NCBI RefSeq assembly: GCF_023015625.1
Contig: NZ_JALKAH010000006.1
Span: 124,001 to 188,000 of the forward strand
Length of the DNA stretch: 64,000 bases
Source: Yoonia sp. F2084L
Lineage (GTDB): Bacteria > Pseudomonadota > Alphaproteobacteria > Rhodobacterales > Rhodobacteraceae
Direction of reading: 5' to 3'
Every line of letters starts with the position of its first letter. Within the stretch, counting starts at the first letter, position 1. Shown here piece after piece: positions 42,210 through 50,727 of this stretch. Below the pieces are notes generated by a model that did not search any database, was not told where the DNA came from, and saw only the letters and a program-made list of their open reading frames with translations. The position numbers and the translations under genes are program-made.

Positions 42210-42866
42210 ATGGCCAATCGGCACGCGAACACCATCGCCGACGAACTGGAAGACATGATTCTTGACGGCACATTCGCTGACAATGACCGCCTTGATGAAG
42301 TACAGCTTGCCAAACGGTTTTCAGTGTCACGCACCCCGATCCGAGAGGCGCTACAGCGGCTCACTCAGGCGGGGCTTGTCGAGCTGATACCCCGTCGTGG
42401 TGCCTTTGTCCGTCAACCCGGCGCCATCGAACTGATCGAAATGTTCGAGGTGATGGCCGAACTCGAAGCTGCCAGTGCCCGTTTCGCCGCAATGCGTATG
42501 ACAGATGCGGCGCTGGATGAACTAAACGCAGCGAACGGCAAATGCATGAAAGCAATGCAAGAGCGGGACGCCGACAGCTACTACCGCGAAAACGAACGCT
42601 TTCATCACATCATTTATGCGCAGTCAGGCAACAGCTTCCTTGAGGCCGAGGCCAAACGCCTGCACCGGCGGCTGAAACCTTTCCGGCGGTTGCAGCTCAG
42701 ATTGCGGGGGCGGTTGCGGCAATCCATGTCCGAACATGAAAGCATTCTCGAAGCACTGACCAACGGCGACCCGGATATGGCCGCAAAGGTCACCCGACAG
42801 CACGTCGCCGTGCAGGGCGAGAAATTCCATCACCTGATCGCAACCCTCAAGATCGCCGCAGAATGA
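42210..42866 (+). CDS. GntR/FCD family regulator of malonate use
   Basis: 218 residues from ATG 42210; earlier in-frame codons have no support. The winged helix contains LDEVQLAKRFSVSRTPIREAL and LIPRRGAFV. The C-terminal FCD domain carries the metal/ligand residues Asp, His and His in RENERFHHIIYAQSGN and SEHESILEAL. It is the likely MatR-type sensor controlling matPQMAB, to which it is divergent. Ligand malonate or malonyl-CoA is inferred. Confidence 0.88.
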   Translation: MANRHANTIADELEDMILDGTFADNDRLDEVQLAKRFSVSRTPIREALQRLTQAGLVELIPRRGAFVRQPGAIELIEMFEVMAELEAASARFAAMRMTDAALDELNAANGKCMKAMQERDADSYYRENERFHHIIYAQSGNSFLEAEAKRLHRRLKPFRRLQLRLRGRLRQSMSEHESILEALTNGDPDMAAKVTRQHVAVQGEKFHHLIATLKIAAE

Positions 42867-43045
42867 CACGTACCGCATAAGAGAAAACACCCCGAATTTG
42901 GCGCAATCAAAGTGCCATGCGGCGTGGCATATTGGGCAAAGAACAGCGGCATGGCCCGATGTGCATTCGTACTGAATCTGGTTCTATTTCGATGGTGGCG
43001 TTTGGGCAGGTGCGATCAATCCGACCCGCCTTAAACGCATATGTA

Positions 43046-43957
43046 TCAGACAATGAAAATCGCCAGATATGATGCGAGCATGACAGAGGCCTCTTTGCGG
43101 CTGAGCAGTAGATCGGTTCTCAGAAACGCTATCGTGGACAATGACGCCGCGATCATCATCGGAAGCCAGAACCCCAATATGCTTTCTGTCACGGTGATAG
43201 GTGCGACGATGGCTGCTCCACCAAGCACAATAGTGCTGTTGAAGACGTTGCTGCCCAGAATTCCACCCAGAATAATGTTCGCGTTGCGCCGTAGGGCTGC
43301 TGCGATACAGGATGCAAGTTCGGGCAACGACGTGCCCAGGGCCACGACGGTCAGTCCGATCAGTGCCTCTGATACGCCGAACCGGTTTGCAATCCCAATG
43401 GCCCCGTCAATAAAGAGATGTGCACCAAAAGGCAGCGCAACGAGCGCACAGATAGACATGATGACAGGGCCGCGAAGGCTTTCTGTCGCCAGTTCATCTG
43501 GCTCGTCTTGATCCGGGAGGGTTCGCCATCGCAAGATCAGATAGGCCGCCATCGCCACCACAAGCAATATGGCGTCAAGGCGTGATACGGTGCCGTCCAA
43601 GGCGACGAAGCAAAGCGCAATGGCAGCAGCCAACATCGCTGCGCCATCAATATGCAGAACGCGGCGGTCAACATTAAGCGGCGTGATAAGGGCCGCGACG
43701 GCGAGTACAAGAAGCAGGTTGGCGATATTACTGCCGACAACATTGCCCATCGCAATATCCGGTGAAGGAACAAGCATGGCATTGACGGCGACAAACAGCT
43801 CGGGGGCTGAGGTGCCGAAACCCATGACCACAAAGGCTACAATCACGGGTGGGACACGCAGATGCGCCGCAAGCCCCGTTACCCCGTCAACCAGCCAGTC
43901 CCCACCAAAATAAAGAAGCCCGCACCCGAGGGTCAGCAGTGTCAGCTCAACCAGCAT
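43046..43957 (-). CDS. CaCA family Na+/Ca2+ exchanger-like protein (YrbG type)
   Basis: 303 residues, about ten helices in two inverted halves. The two alpha repeats are seen: GFGTSAPELFVAVNAML with GNVVGSNIANLL, and ALGTSLPELASCIAAAL with GGILGSNVFNST. These Glu/Ser/Asn motifs bind the exchanged cation. ATG 43957 overlaps the phosphatase stop (TGATG), so it is the last gene of the RpiR-ABC operon. Its presence there is odd for a sugar importer; it may handle Ca2+ released from Ca-bound phosphorylated substrates. That is speculation. Confidence 0.9.
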   Translation of the reverse strand: MLVELTLLTLGCGLLYFGGDWLVDGVTGLAAHLRVPPVIVAFVVMGFGTSAPELFVAVNAMLVPSPDIAMGNVVGSNIANLLLVLAVAALITPLNVDRRVLHIDGAAMLAAAIALCFVALDGTVSRLDAILLVVAMAAYLILRWRTLPDQDEPDELATESLRGPVIMSICALVALPFGAHLFIDGAIGIANRFGVSEALIGLTVVALGTSLPELASCIAAALRRNANIILGGILGSNVFNSTIVLGGAAIVAPITVTESILGFWLPMMIAASLSTIAFLRTDLLLSRKEASVMLASYLAIFIV

Positions 43958-44556
43958 CAGTCAGGTGCTCCAAACTCAAGGCTATCGGGCAGATAGTTGA
44001 ACAACTCCAAACGCGGAGGTTTGCCGTTGCCCAGACGTAGCGCGCTCAGGCTTGCCGGAGCGACAGGTATGATGTGCGCCGGCGCGAGACCGACAAAATG
44101 TTGCAACAGGGCGCGGATAACGCCGCCGTGGCATACAACCAGCAGGTTTTGGCAGGGTATTTTGCGTTCTTGCTCGATCACCTGACTGACCCGCGTGACA
44201 AAATCTGCCCAACTTTCTCCGCCAGGTGGGGCGGCAGTTCCCGCGCGCCACGCTTGATAGGCCGCCTCGTTTTCGGCCCTGATGTCCTCAATGGCACGGC
44301 CGGTCCAATCGCCCACGTCGATCTCGCGCAGGCCCTGTGTCAGTTGCGCCGGATCAGTGCTGACGCGCTGTGCGGTTTCACTGGCCCGCCGTAGATCTGA
44401 CGTGATCGCGCGACAAGGACCGATGTTGTCGATGACAGGACGCAACGCGTCAGCCTGCGATTTGCCAAGTTCGGACAGGTTGATGTCGGCCTGTCCTTGC
44501 AATCGCCGCGCGGCGTTCCACTCGGATTGACCGTGGCGAACCAACAGTAAACGCAT
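43957..44556 (-). CDS. Histidine phosphatase family protein
   Basis: 199 residues with the phosphoglycerate-mutase fold. The catalytic motif RHGQSEWN is at residues 7-14, the second His is in VCHGGVIRALL, and Arg and Glu are in DLRRASETAQRV and REIDVGDWTG. It removes phosphate from a small phosphorylated compound in the cytosol. It is coupled to the ABC ATPase gene by a TGATG overlap at 44556. With an AfuABC-like importer it could dephosphorylate the imported molecule. Confidence 0.88.
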   Translation of the reverse strand: MRLLLVRHGQSEWNAARRLQGQADINLSELGKSQADALRPVIDNIGPCRAITSDLRRASETAQRVSTDPAQLTQGLREIDVGDWTGRAIEDIRAENEAAYQAWRAGTAAPPGGESWADFVTRVSQVIEQERKIPCQNLLVVCHGGVIRALLQHFVGLAPAHIIPVAPASLSALRLGNGKPPRLELFNYLPDSLEFGAPD

Positions 44557-45614
44557 CAGGCGATCCTTTCACCATCGGGGCCAAACCAACTATCCGGCTG
44601 GGACGGCAATTGAAAATGGACGGTATCGCCAATTCTGGCGTCAGGTGGGCTGTCGACGATGGCAGTCAGGCGTAGATCATCCCGCAACCCGGTGACCATG
44701 GTGCGCCCAGCAATGGCGCTGGTTTCGACCAACTCCATAGGGAGTGTTGTTTCGCCCTGTGCCTCTGCAAGGTTCATGTTTTCTGCACGGAACATCGCCA
44801 TACAATCATCCGCTGGTGGGGTCAGTGGCATGTGGCGACCACCGACCTTGAACCCCGTGCTGTTCTTGACGATTGGCACCATGTTGTTGGGCGGTGTACC
44901 TACAAACGTAGCGACAAAAGCTGTTTCTGGCCGCTCAACAAGGTCCGCAGGAGCGCCGAACTGCTGGACGCGACCCTGGTTCATGACGGCGACATGGCTG
45001 GCCATAGTCATCGCCTCGATCTGATCATGGGTCACGTAAACCGTCGTGGCACCCGTCGCACGGTGCAGGCGCATCAACTCGGTACGCATCTCAACCCGCA
45101 GCTTGGCATCAAGGTTCGAAAGTGGTTCATCAAACAGCAGCACACCGGGCTTGGGCGCAATGGTGCGCGCAATGGCGACGCGCTGTTGCTGTCCGCCCGA
45201 AATTTCATTCGGATAACGGTCCGCAAGTTGCGCAATATCAAGCAAATCAAGGACTTCCTGAACCCGCGCATTGCGTTCTTCCTTGGCCATTTTCATCACC
45301 TTGAGAGGCCATTCAACGTTGCCTTTGACCGACATATGCGGCCAGAGCGCATAGGATTGAAAAACAAGGCCCGAGTTGCGCTTGGCTGGATCAACAGACC
45401 AGTCACGATCACCGTCCGAGACGGTTTGTTCGTCGAAGATAATCTGCCCTTCCGAAGGCAGCTCTAATCCCGCCAGCATGCGCAAGAGAGTCGTCTTGCC
45501 GCAGCCCGAAGGGCCAAGCAGAACCAGAAATGCACCGTCAGGAACCGTGATGGACACGTCTTTGACGGCCTCAACAGTGCCAAACCGTTTCGTAAGGTTG
45601 CGGATTTCCAACAT
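44556..45614 (-). CDS. ABC transporter ATP-binding protein (FbpC/AfuC/PotA type)
   Basis: 352 residues. Walker A GPSGCGKTT at 34-42, signature SGGQQQRVAIAR, Walker B VLLFDEPLSNLDA, then a C-terminal TOBE domain. It energises import by the two-domain permease and binding protein encoded upstream. Substrates of this subclass include ferric iron, hexose phosphates, phosphonates and polyamines. The RpiR regulator and the phosphatase favour an organophosphate. Confidence 0.9.
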   Translation of the reverse strand: MLEIRNLTKRFGTVEAVKDVSITVPDGAFLVLLGPSGCGKTTLLRMLAGLELPSEGQIIFDEQTVSDGDRDWSVDPAKRNSGLVFQSYALWPHMSVKGNVEWPLKVMKMAKEERNARVQEVLDLLDIAQLADRYPNEISGGQQQRVAIARTIAPKPGVLLFDEPLSNLDAKLRVEMRTELMRLHRATGATTVYVTHDQIEAMTMASHVAVMNQGRVQQFGAPADLVERPETAFVATFVGTPPNNMVPIVKNSTGFKVGGRHMPLTPPADDCMAMFRAENMNLAEAQGETTLPMELVETSAIAGRTMVTGLRDDLRLTAIVDSPPDARIGDTVHFQLPSQPDSWFGPDGERIA

Positions 45615-45623
45615 ATGAGACCT

Positions 45624-47369
45624 CTAATTCTGGAGCCAGGGCTGGGATTTTGATTGCAGTCGGTTTGCGATGAGAGAGGCTGCAATTGAGATGAAGAGGA
45701 TCACAACCGTGATCGCATTCGCGAATTGCCCAAAGCCTTCGGAAGCATAGCGGTACGCCAGTACCGAAAGGACCGGCATCGTAGGCGTAAACAGCAGAAC
45801 CACGAGTGATAGATCGCGGATGATCTTGACGAAGATCAGTATGCCGCCAGCGCTAAGACCACGAATAGCCAGTGGAACTGTGATCGAAGCCAGCCGGCGA
45901 ACAAAACCCGCCCCGGTGATACGCGCACTTTCTTCGAGTTCGCCACCAACCTGTTGGATCACCGCCCGCCCGGTTTGGACGGAGAAGGGCAGCAAGTAAG
46001 CCGTGGCGGCGATGACAAGCAATGCAAAGGTGCCGTAGAGTGCTGGAAAAGGCCCAATTGGTGCGCCAAGGTAGGCGATATAAGCAGCACCGAACGCAAT
46101 GCCGGGCACCAGCAGCGGCAGGAAACTGATCTGTGTGATTGCCGCCGACATCCAGCCTTCGCGAAAACGCGCCGTGGTGTATGATGCCAGCAAGCCGACG
46201 ACCATACCTGTGAAAGCAACCGCTACGCCAAGGGCCAAAGTGACGGTCAGCGCCCGCATGATATCTTCGTTGTAGACAATGCCCGGGATGCCTTGTGCGA
46301 AGGACGGATCGCTTTGGCCAATCCAGTAGTGCAAGGTCCAGCCCGAAAAGAGGTTGGCAGAGGATGGCGCAAGGCTCGATGCCGTCAGCACGATGACAGG
46401 TACGATGGTCGCCGCAGACAGGATAATCATCGCGACCGCAAAAAGGGGCCACCGCATGCCGCGCAAGTCAAAACGCTTTGCTCGCCCGCCTTTTCCGGTG
46501 ATCGTCGCATAGGAACGGCGTCCTGAAACAATGCGGTTGCCTGCCCAAAGGAACACCCCTGAGATAAGCACCAGCAAGATGCCTATCACATAACCGCGCC
46601 CGACCTGACCGACTTCGATCATCCCAAACAGCCGCGTAGACAGGGTTTGCATCCGCACCGGCAGCCCCAGGAGTGCAGGCGTCGCAAAGTTTGACACAGC
46701 GCCTGCAAAACAAAGCGATCCTGCGGCCACAAGTGCGGGCATTGTGACCGGCAGGATAATCCCCATCAGGATGCGTCGTCCTTTCGCACCGGCAATCTGC
46801 GCAGCTTCCACAAGGTCTGAATTTACCGTGGCAAGCGCGGCCGCGATAATCGTGAAAGCAAGGCTGAAGTAGTGCAGGGTCAGCACGATCAGCGTTGGCA
46901 CCATGCCCCAGGCCAGCCAATCGGGTATGTCAAGCCCGGTACCCTGCAACCACCCAACTTGGCCGCCGACCCGGTCGTTGCGAAACAGTGTACCCCAGGC
47001 GAGAGCCGCGGCAAAAGACGGGATCATGAACGGCAGCGTGGCCATCACCCCGATTGTTTTGCGATATGGCACGTTGGTCATAACGACCAGCCACGCAAGA
47101 AATCCACCAAGCAGCACACACCCCGTCGACACCACAACGCCGATCAGCAGTGTGTTGCCCAAAGGTTTGTAGAACAGATTGGTTGAAAGCCGCCCCGAAA
47201 GGACGTCTGACCACGCCTGTATTGTATCGGGCTGCAAGGTAAACAGGACCGTGCGCAGAAGGGGAAGCACAATCAGCACAATCAAAAGCGCCAGGACCAA
47301 AGTCTTTAACACCGTACCTTGCTTGAAAAGCACACGCCGTCCGTGCCCTTTCATGGCTGCATCTGCCAT
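45624..47369 (-). CDS. ABC transporter permease with two fused membrane domains (FbpB/AfuB type)
   Basis: 581 residues with about 12 helices. Two EAA coupling loops are present: AAQIAGAKGRRILMGIILP in the first half and ESARITGAGFVRRLASITVP in the second, as in ferric iron and hexose-phosphate permeases. The ATPase gene follows after nine bases. The binding protein gene ends 84 bases upstream. Confidence 0.9.
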   Translation of the reverse strand: MADAAMKGHGRRVLFKQGTVLKTLVLALLIVLIVLPLLRTVLFTLQPDTIQAWSDVLSGRLSTNLFYKPLGNTLLIGVVVSTGCVLLGGFLAWLVVMTNVPYRKTIGVMATLPFMIPSFAAALAWGTLFRNDRVGGQVGWLQGTGLDIPDWLAWGMVPTLIVLTLHYFSLAFTIIAAALATVNSDLVEAAQIAGAKGRRILMGIILPVTMPALVAAGSLCFAGAVSNFATPALLGLPVRMQTLSTRLFGMIEVGQVGRGYVIGILLVLISGVFLWAGNRIVSGRRSYATITGKGGRAKRFDLRGMRWPLFAVAMIILSAATIVPVIVLTASSLAPSSANLFSGWTLHYWIGQSDPSFAQGIPGIVYNEDIMRALTVTLALGVAVAFTGMVVGLLASYTTARFREGWMSAAITQISFLPLLVPGIAFGAAYIAYLGAPIGPFPALYGTFALLVIAATAYLLPFSVQTGRAVIQQVGGELEESARITGAGFVRRLASITVPLAIRGLSAGGILIFVKIIRDLSLVVLLFTPTMPVLSVLAYRYASEGFGQFANAITVVILFISIAASLIANRLQSKSQPWLQN

Positions 47370-47453
47370 CGGGATAACCCTTGTTCCATAGAATTAGATA
47401 TTATGCGGAGGCAGGCATAAAATCACACCTACCCCCGTCGCCCCGGTGAGTGG

Positions 47454-48575
47454 CTACTGTAAGGTCAGAACGAGATCGCCAATATCGGCGCGGATCGTCG
47501 CGGTTTCCGCCGGAGCGATCCGCCAGGCCGTGAAGTCGTCCAATGGGACAGCATCTGGATGTGGCGGGATATCAGTTCGCGTCACATAGTCTCCGGCGAC
47601 ATAGAAAGGCGCAAGGCCCGGACCACCGGTTTCGGTTTCATCGCCCATCAGAAAGTCGATGACGAGACGCGCTGCGGCTGGATTATTCGGGTCAGTCGCA
47701 AGCGCCAGCACGGCAGGGAAGATGATGCCCGGTGCTGGTTCTACATCATTGGCCACTTGCAGGGCCCAACCTTCATCTTCGTTGTCGCGCCGGTCAGAAT
47801 AGCTTGTAAAGCCCACAGGCGGGTTTTCCTGTCCCAGCGCGCCGACCGCAACATTCACATCATCGGTTGACCCGACAAGGATCAGATCATTGGCGAAAAG
47901 GTCCATGATAAACTGCTCGCCCGCGTTGGCCGCACCGTCAAGTGCAATCGGCGTGCCAAACTGCGCTTCATACGCTACAGCCATTTCATCAGAACGCAGA
48001 ACGATTTCGGTCATCAAATCAAGGTAATCGCCGCGCTGCAGCGGGTCGACCATGACAACGCGGCCGTTCCATTCATCCGTTGTCAGCTCCCAAAGGTTGG
48101 AGACGGGCGCCCCATCTGGGTTGGCCTCTTCATTGTACATCAGAACCTTTGTTGACAGGCGCTGCGCAAGAAGCGGGCTTTGATACTGCGCAGCAACACG
48201 GTCAGCAACGCGGGGTGGGACATATGGTGCAATGATACCGGTCTCCAACAGTGCGGTCAGCACCACAGGTGTGTCCGATATATAGATGACGTCTGCATTT
48301 GTGACACCGGCCTGTGCTTCCGCCTGAAGTCGGGCGATCTGCTCGGTCGATGAAATATCAAAGCCTTGCAAGTCGATGCCGGGATAGGCTTCTTCGAATG
48401 CAGTTTCGACTTTGCCGATCCGGCTGGTGAAGGAATAAACCGTGACGGTCCCTTCCTGTTGCGCAAGTGGCAGCAATTCCTCTGGCCCCATCGCGTTCAA
48501 GTGGCCATCGGCAAGCGCTGCCGAAGACAACAAGATACCTATCGCGCCGAGGCGCGTTGCTTTCAATACACTCAT
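47454..48575 (-). CDS. ABC transporter periplasmic binding protein (family 1, FbpA/AfuA-like)
   Basis: 373 residues with a signal peptide ending at AALADG. The mature protein begins LAQQEGTVTVYSFTSRIGKV, the fold class of ferric-iron and hexose-phosphate binding proteins. The paired iron-coordinating Tyr residues of FbpA are not evident near the C-terminal third (NDEDEGWALQVANDV region). A non-iron ligand is therefore plausible. ATG 48575 has GGGAGGATCAC upstream. It is encoded 25 bases after the RpiR gene. Confidence 0.87.
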   Translation of the reverse strand: MSVLKATRLGAIGILLSSAALADGHLNAMGPEELLPLAQQEGTVTVYSFTSRIGKVETAFEEAYPGIDLQGFDISSTEQIARLQAEAQAGVTNADVIYISDTPVVLTALLETGIIAPYVPPRVADRVAAQYQSPLLAQRLSTKVLMYNEEANPDGAPVSNLWELTTDEWNGRVVMVDPLQRGDYLDLMTEIVLRSDEMAVAYEAQFGTPIALDGAANAGEQFIMDLFANDLILVGSTDDVNVAVGALGQENPPVGFTSYSDRRDNEDEGWALQVANDVEPAPGIIFPAVLALATDPNNPAAARLVIDFLMGDETETGGPGLAPFYVAGDYVTRTDIPPHPDAVPLDDFTAWRIAPAETATIRADIGDLVLTLQ

Positions 48576-48600
48576 GTGATCCTCCCTTGGATACTCTTTC

Positions 48601-49437
48601 TTAGTCGAAGCGCTCGATCAATTTTCCCAGTCGATCAAGCTTTCTAAGCGAAGCTTCCTTCGCGTTAAGACCGGCTGCGATGATAAGTGCATTGCACACC
48701 GTCATCGGTACGGTCAGAGTCTGGAAGGCATCCTGATCACCTGAACGGGGTGCCGCCAGAAGATGATCAGGACGCGGCGCAAGAAGTGCCCCGGACTTTC
48801 CAGAAATGATAATTGTCTGTGCGCCTATCTCACGCGCTGTATCTATCAACGCAGCATAGCCCCGAGGTGGGCGGCGGAAGGCAAAGCTAAGAACGACGTC
48901 ATCCACTTCAAGGCCCAACATCTGCTCTGCCAGACCACGCGGATCGGTGCTGAGTTGCTGAACATCCTTGCCAAACCGACGCAGACGTTTGACCATCATC
49001 AATGCCAGCACTTCGGCATTGCCATAGCCGTAGATAAAAACGCGTTTTGCGCTCATCATCAGGTCGGCGATTTCCGTGATCTGCGCGGGGTTGATGAATT
49101 CCTCGATGTGGCTCAGCGCTTGGGCCTCTTCCATGGCAAGCTTGCCAAGCACAGTGTCGGTGCCGGTTTCAGAGATCGTTTTCTCGAACCGTGTTGCAGT
49201 TTCCTGTGTGGCAATAAATTCGGTGCGCAAGGCATCGCGAAAAGCCGCGTAGCTTTCGAAACCCAACTTCTTCGCCAACCGCGATGCCGTCGCCTCGTGG
49301 ACGCCCGCGGCCTTTGCCAATTCTCCCGCAGTTCCAAGTGCTGCGGTAGTGGGGCTTTCGATGACGTTCTCCACCAATCGGCGCTCGCCGGGTGTGAGAG
49401 CTGTCACTTGATCAGAGATTTTCTTCATCAGGGACAT
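48601..49437 (-). CDS. MurR/RpiR family transcriptional regulator
   Basis: 278 residues. An N-terminal HTH_6 domain (LAKAAGVHEATASRLAKKLGF at about 40-60) is followed by a C-terminal SIS domain (MMSAKRVFIYGYGNAEVLA, IIISGKSGALLAP) that normally binds a phosphosugar. It heads the ABC-phosphatase-exchanger operon and probably controls it through the two TGCAA-N6-TTGCA sites just upstream. AAAGGAAT precedes ATG 49437. The ligand is not known. Confidence 0.9.
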   Translation of the reverse strand: MSLMKKISDQVTALTPGERRLVENVIESPTTAALGTAGELAKAAGVHEATASRLAKKLGFESYAAFRDALRTEFIATQETATRFEKTISETGTDTVLGKLAMEEAQALSHIEEFINPAQITEIADLMMSAKRVFIYGYGNAEVLALMMVKRLRRFGKDVQQLSTDPRGLAEQMLGLEVDDVVLSFAFRRPPRGYAALIDTAREIGAQTIIISGKSGALLAPRPDHLLAAPRSGDQDAFQTLTVPMTVCNALIIAAGLNAKEASLRKLDRLGKLIERFD

Positions 49438-49451
49438 GCGGATTCCTTTTC

Positions 49452-49498
49452 TGCAACATTTCTTGCATCATTCTAGCTTTATTGCAAGCTGTCTTGCA
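49452..49498. promoter_or_regulatory. Twin TGCAA-N6-TTGCA operators of the RpiR operon
   Basis: Two inverted repeats of identical design, at 49452-49467 and 49483-49498, have centres 31 bases apart, about three helical turns. They lie 15 to 61 bases upstream of the rpiR-type start codon. Spacing and symmetry suggest two dimers binding the same DNA face, a strong sign of autoregulation. No other gene lies in 49499-49732. Confidence 0.65.
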
Positions 49499-49732
49499 TA
49501 TCGAATTCACGACAATGCTGCATGGCAAGCGGTTTCCACGCCAAAAGCGTTGAAATGAAGTCAGGAAAATCCGCCGTAAGCGACTGATATCAAGTGCAGA
49601 TTGCGGCCCAGTCATAGAAGTTCGCCAAGATACCGAACAGTCCCCCACTCCGCGCAAAGGTCCGTCATTCCATCTTGGTTCAGGTGTGTGCCGTCCAAAT
49701 CATCTGACGTTCCACATGCTGGGGTTACGATG

Positions 49733-50398
49733 TCACAGCCAGTCAGAATAGGTCTTGATCCACTCTTGCCGCAGTCGATCCCCTTCACCGGTGAAGCCCT
49801 CGTTGAGTTCTTCATAATCGCTGACGCGATCTGGCCGAAAGTGCCGCAACGCCTTGCGCAACTCACACCATGCCGCAATCACGATGGCCTCGGAATGATA
49901 GGCAATCGCGATGGGCCAGATCGTCCGATGTGTCTCAATACCATCAGCATTGCTGTAACGAATGCGCAGTTTGCGGTCCTCACGGATTGCCTTGCGCACG
50001 GTTGTCAGGTCGATCACCTCGGGCTCGACCGCGCCCCACGTGGATGCAAAGACCGTCTCGCTCAGCCGCGTCGTATCGGCCAGCTTCTGCGCCGCCGACC
50101 GGGCTGACCGTTTCAACCCCCGGTCACCCGTGCGGGCAATCAGCGCAAGCCCGACGGTGATCGCTTCGGCTTCTTCGACGTCGAAATTGATGGGTGGCAG
50201 GTCATAGCCGGATCGCATGACATAGCCGATACCGGCTTCACCTTCGACCGGGACGCGCATCGCCTGCAAGGCGGCAATGTCGCGATAAATGGTGCGTTTG
50301 GTGACCTCCAGTTCATCCGCGATATGCTGTGCGGTCAGCGGTTTCGCCGCATTCCGCAAAATCTGGATGATCTCGAACATCCGCGTTGATCGGCCCAA
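49733..50398 (-). CDS. YafY-type HTH/WYL-domain regulator
   Basis: 221 residues. A DeoR-like HTH (TAQHIADELEVTKRTIYRDI) is followed by a WYL-type domain (LRIRYSNADGIETHRTIWPI, AWCELRKALRHFRPDRV). The start is a TTG at 50398 with AAGGAG eight bases upstream; the first ATG is six codons later. A 12-bp-arm palindrome lies 40 bases upstream. These regulators often repress themselves and a small neighbouring gene, but no target gene lies next to it here. Confidence 0.88.
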   Translation of the reverse strand: MGRSTRMFEIIQILRNAAKPLTAQHIADELEVTKRTIYRDIAALQAMRVPVEGEAGIGYVMRSGYDLPPINFDVEEAEAITVGLALIARTGDRGLKRSARSAAQKLADTTRLSETVFASTWGAVEPEVIDLTTVRKAIREDRKLRIRYSNADGIETHRTIWPIAIAYHSEAIVIAAWCELRKALRHFRPDRVSDYEELNEGFTGEGDRLRQEWIKTYSDWL

Positions 50399-50727
50399 TG
50401 CAGGTCTCCTTAGTTGTCTTTGTGATGACTAGCACATCACTGCTGACACTATGGTGTCAGCAGTGTTTGCGTAGATCCTACCCCAGTCAGTTTTCCAAGG
50501 CAGCGGGGTCCGAATGATGCCAAACAACACACGCTGCGTGCTGCTGGAGTGCTTGTCCGCCATAGCGTTCGGGACGGCGACTGTACCTGAAAGGCTGAAT
50601 GACCATCTTCGCAAGGATGTCGGGATTGACGACGCACATTGCAGGCCGCAGCACGATTGGACAAATCGGCTGGAGCGCGAGGTTCGCAGATTGCGTTACT
50701 AGACCGGCAGCATGACTGCCGCCGGTC
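50399..50727. other. Gap holding the YafY control region and exporter 3' side
   Basis: Apart from the inverted repeat at 50438-50465, no gene is supported. A 62-codon plus-strand frame at 50514-50702 lacks a ribosome binding site and any known motif. At 50701-50728 the sequence AGACCGGC pairs with GCCGGTCT right after the ABC exporter stop. This may be a weak terminator, since no T run follows. Confidence 0.4.
50438..50465. promoter_or_regulatory. Perfect 12-bp inverted repeat upstream of the YafY gene
   Basis: Arms CACTGCTGACAC and GTGTCAGCAGTG flank TATG. The site is 40 bases upstream of the TTG start, where the promoter is expected. It lacks a T run, so an operator is more likely than a terminator. 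Confidence 0.6.

Noticed and set aside
47370-47453. Possible terminator between ABC binding protein and permease genes
   Set aside because: GC-rich but arms do not pair well and no T run follows.
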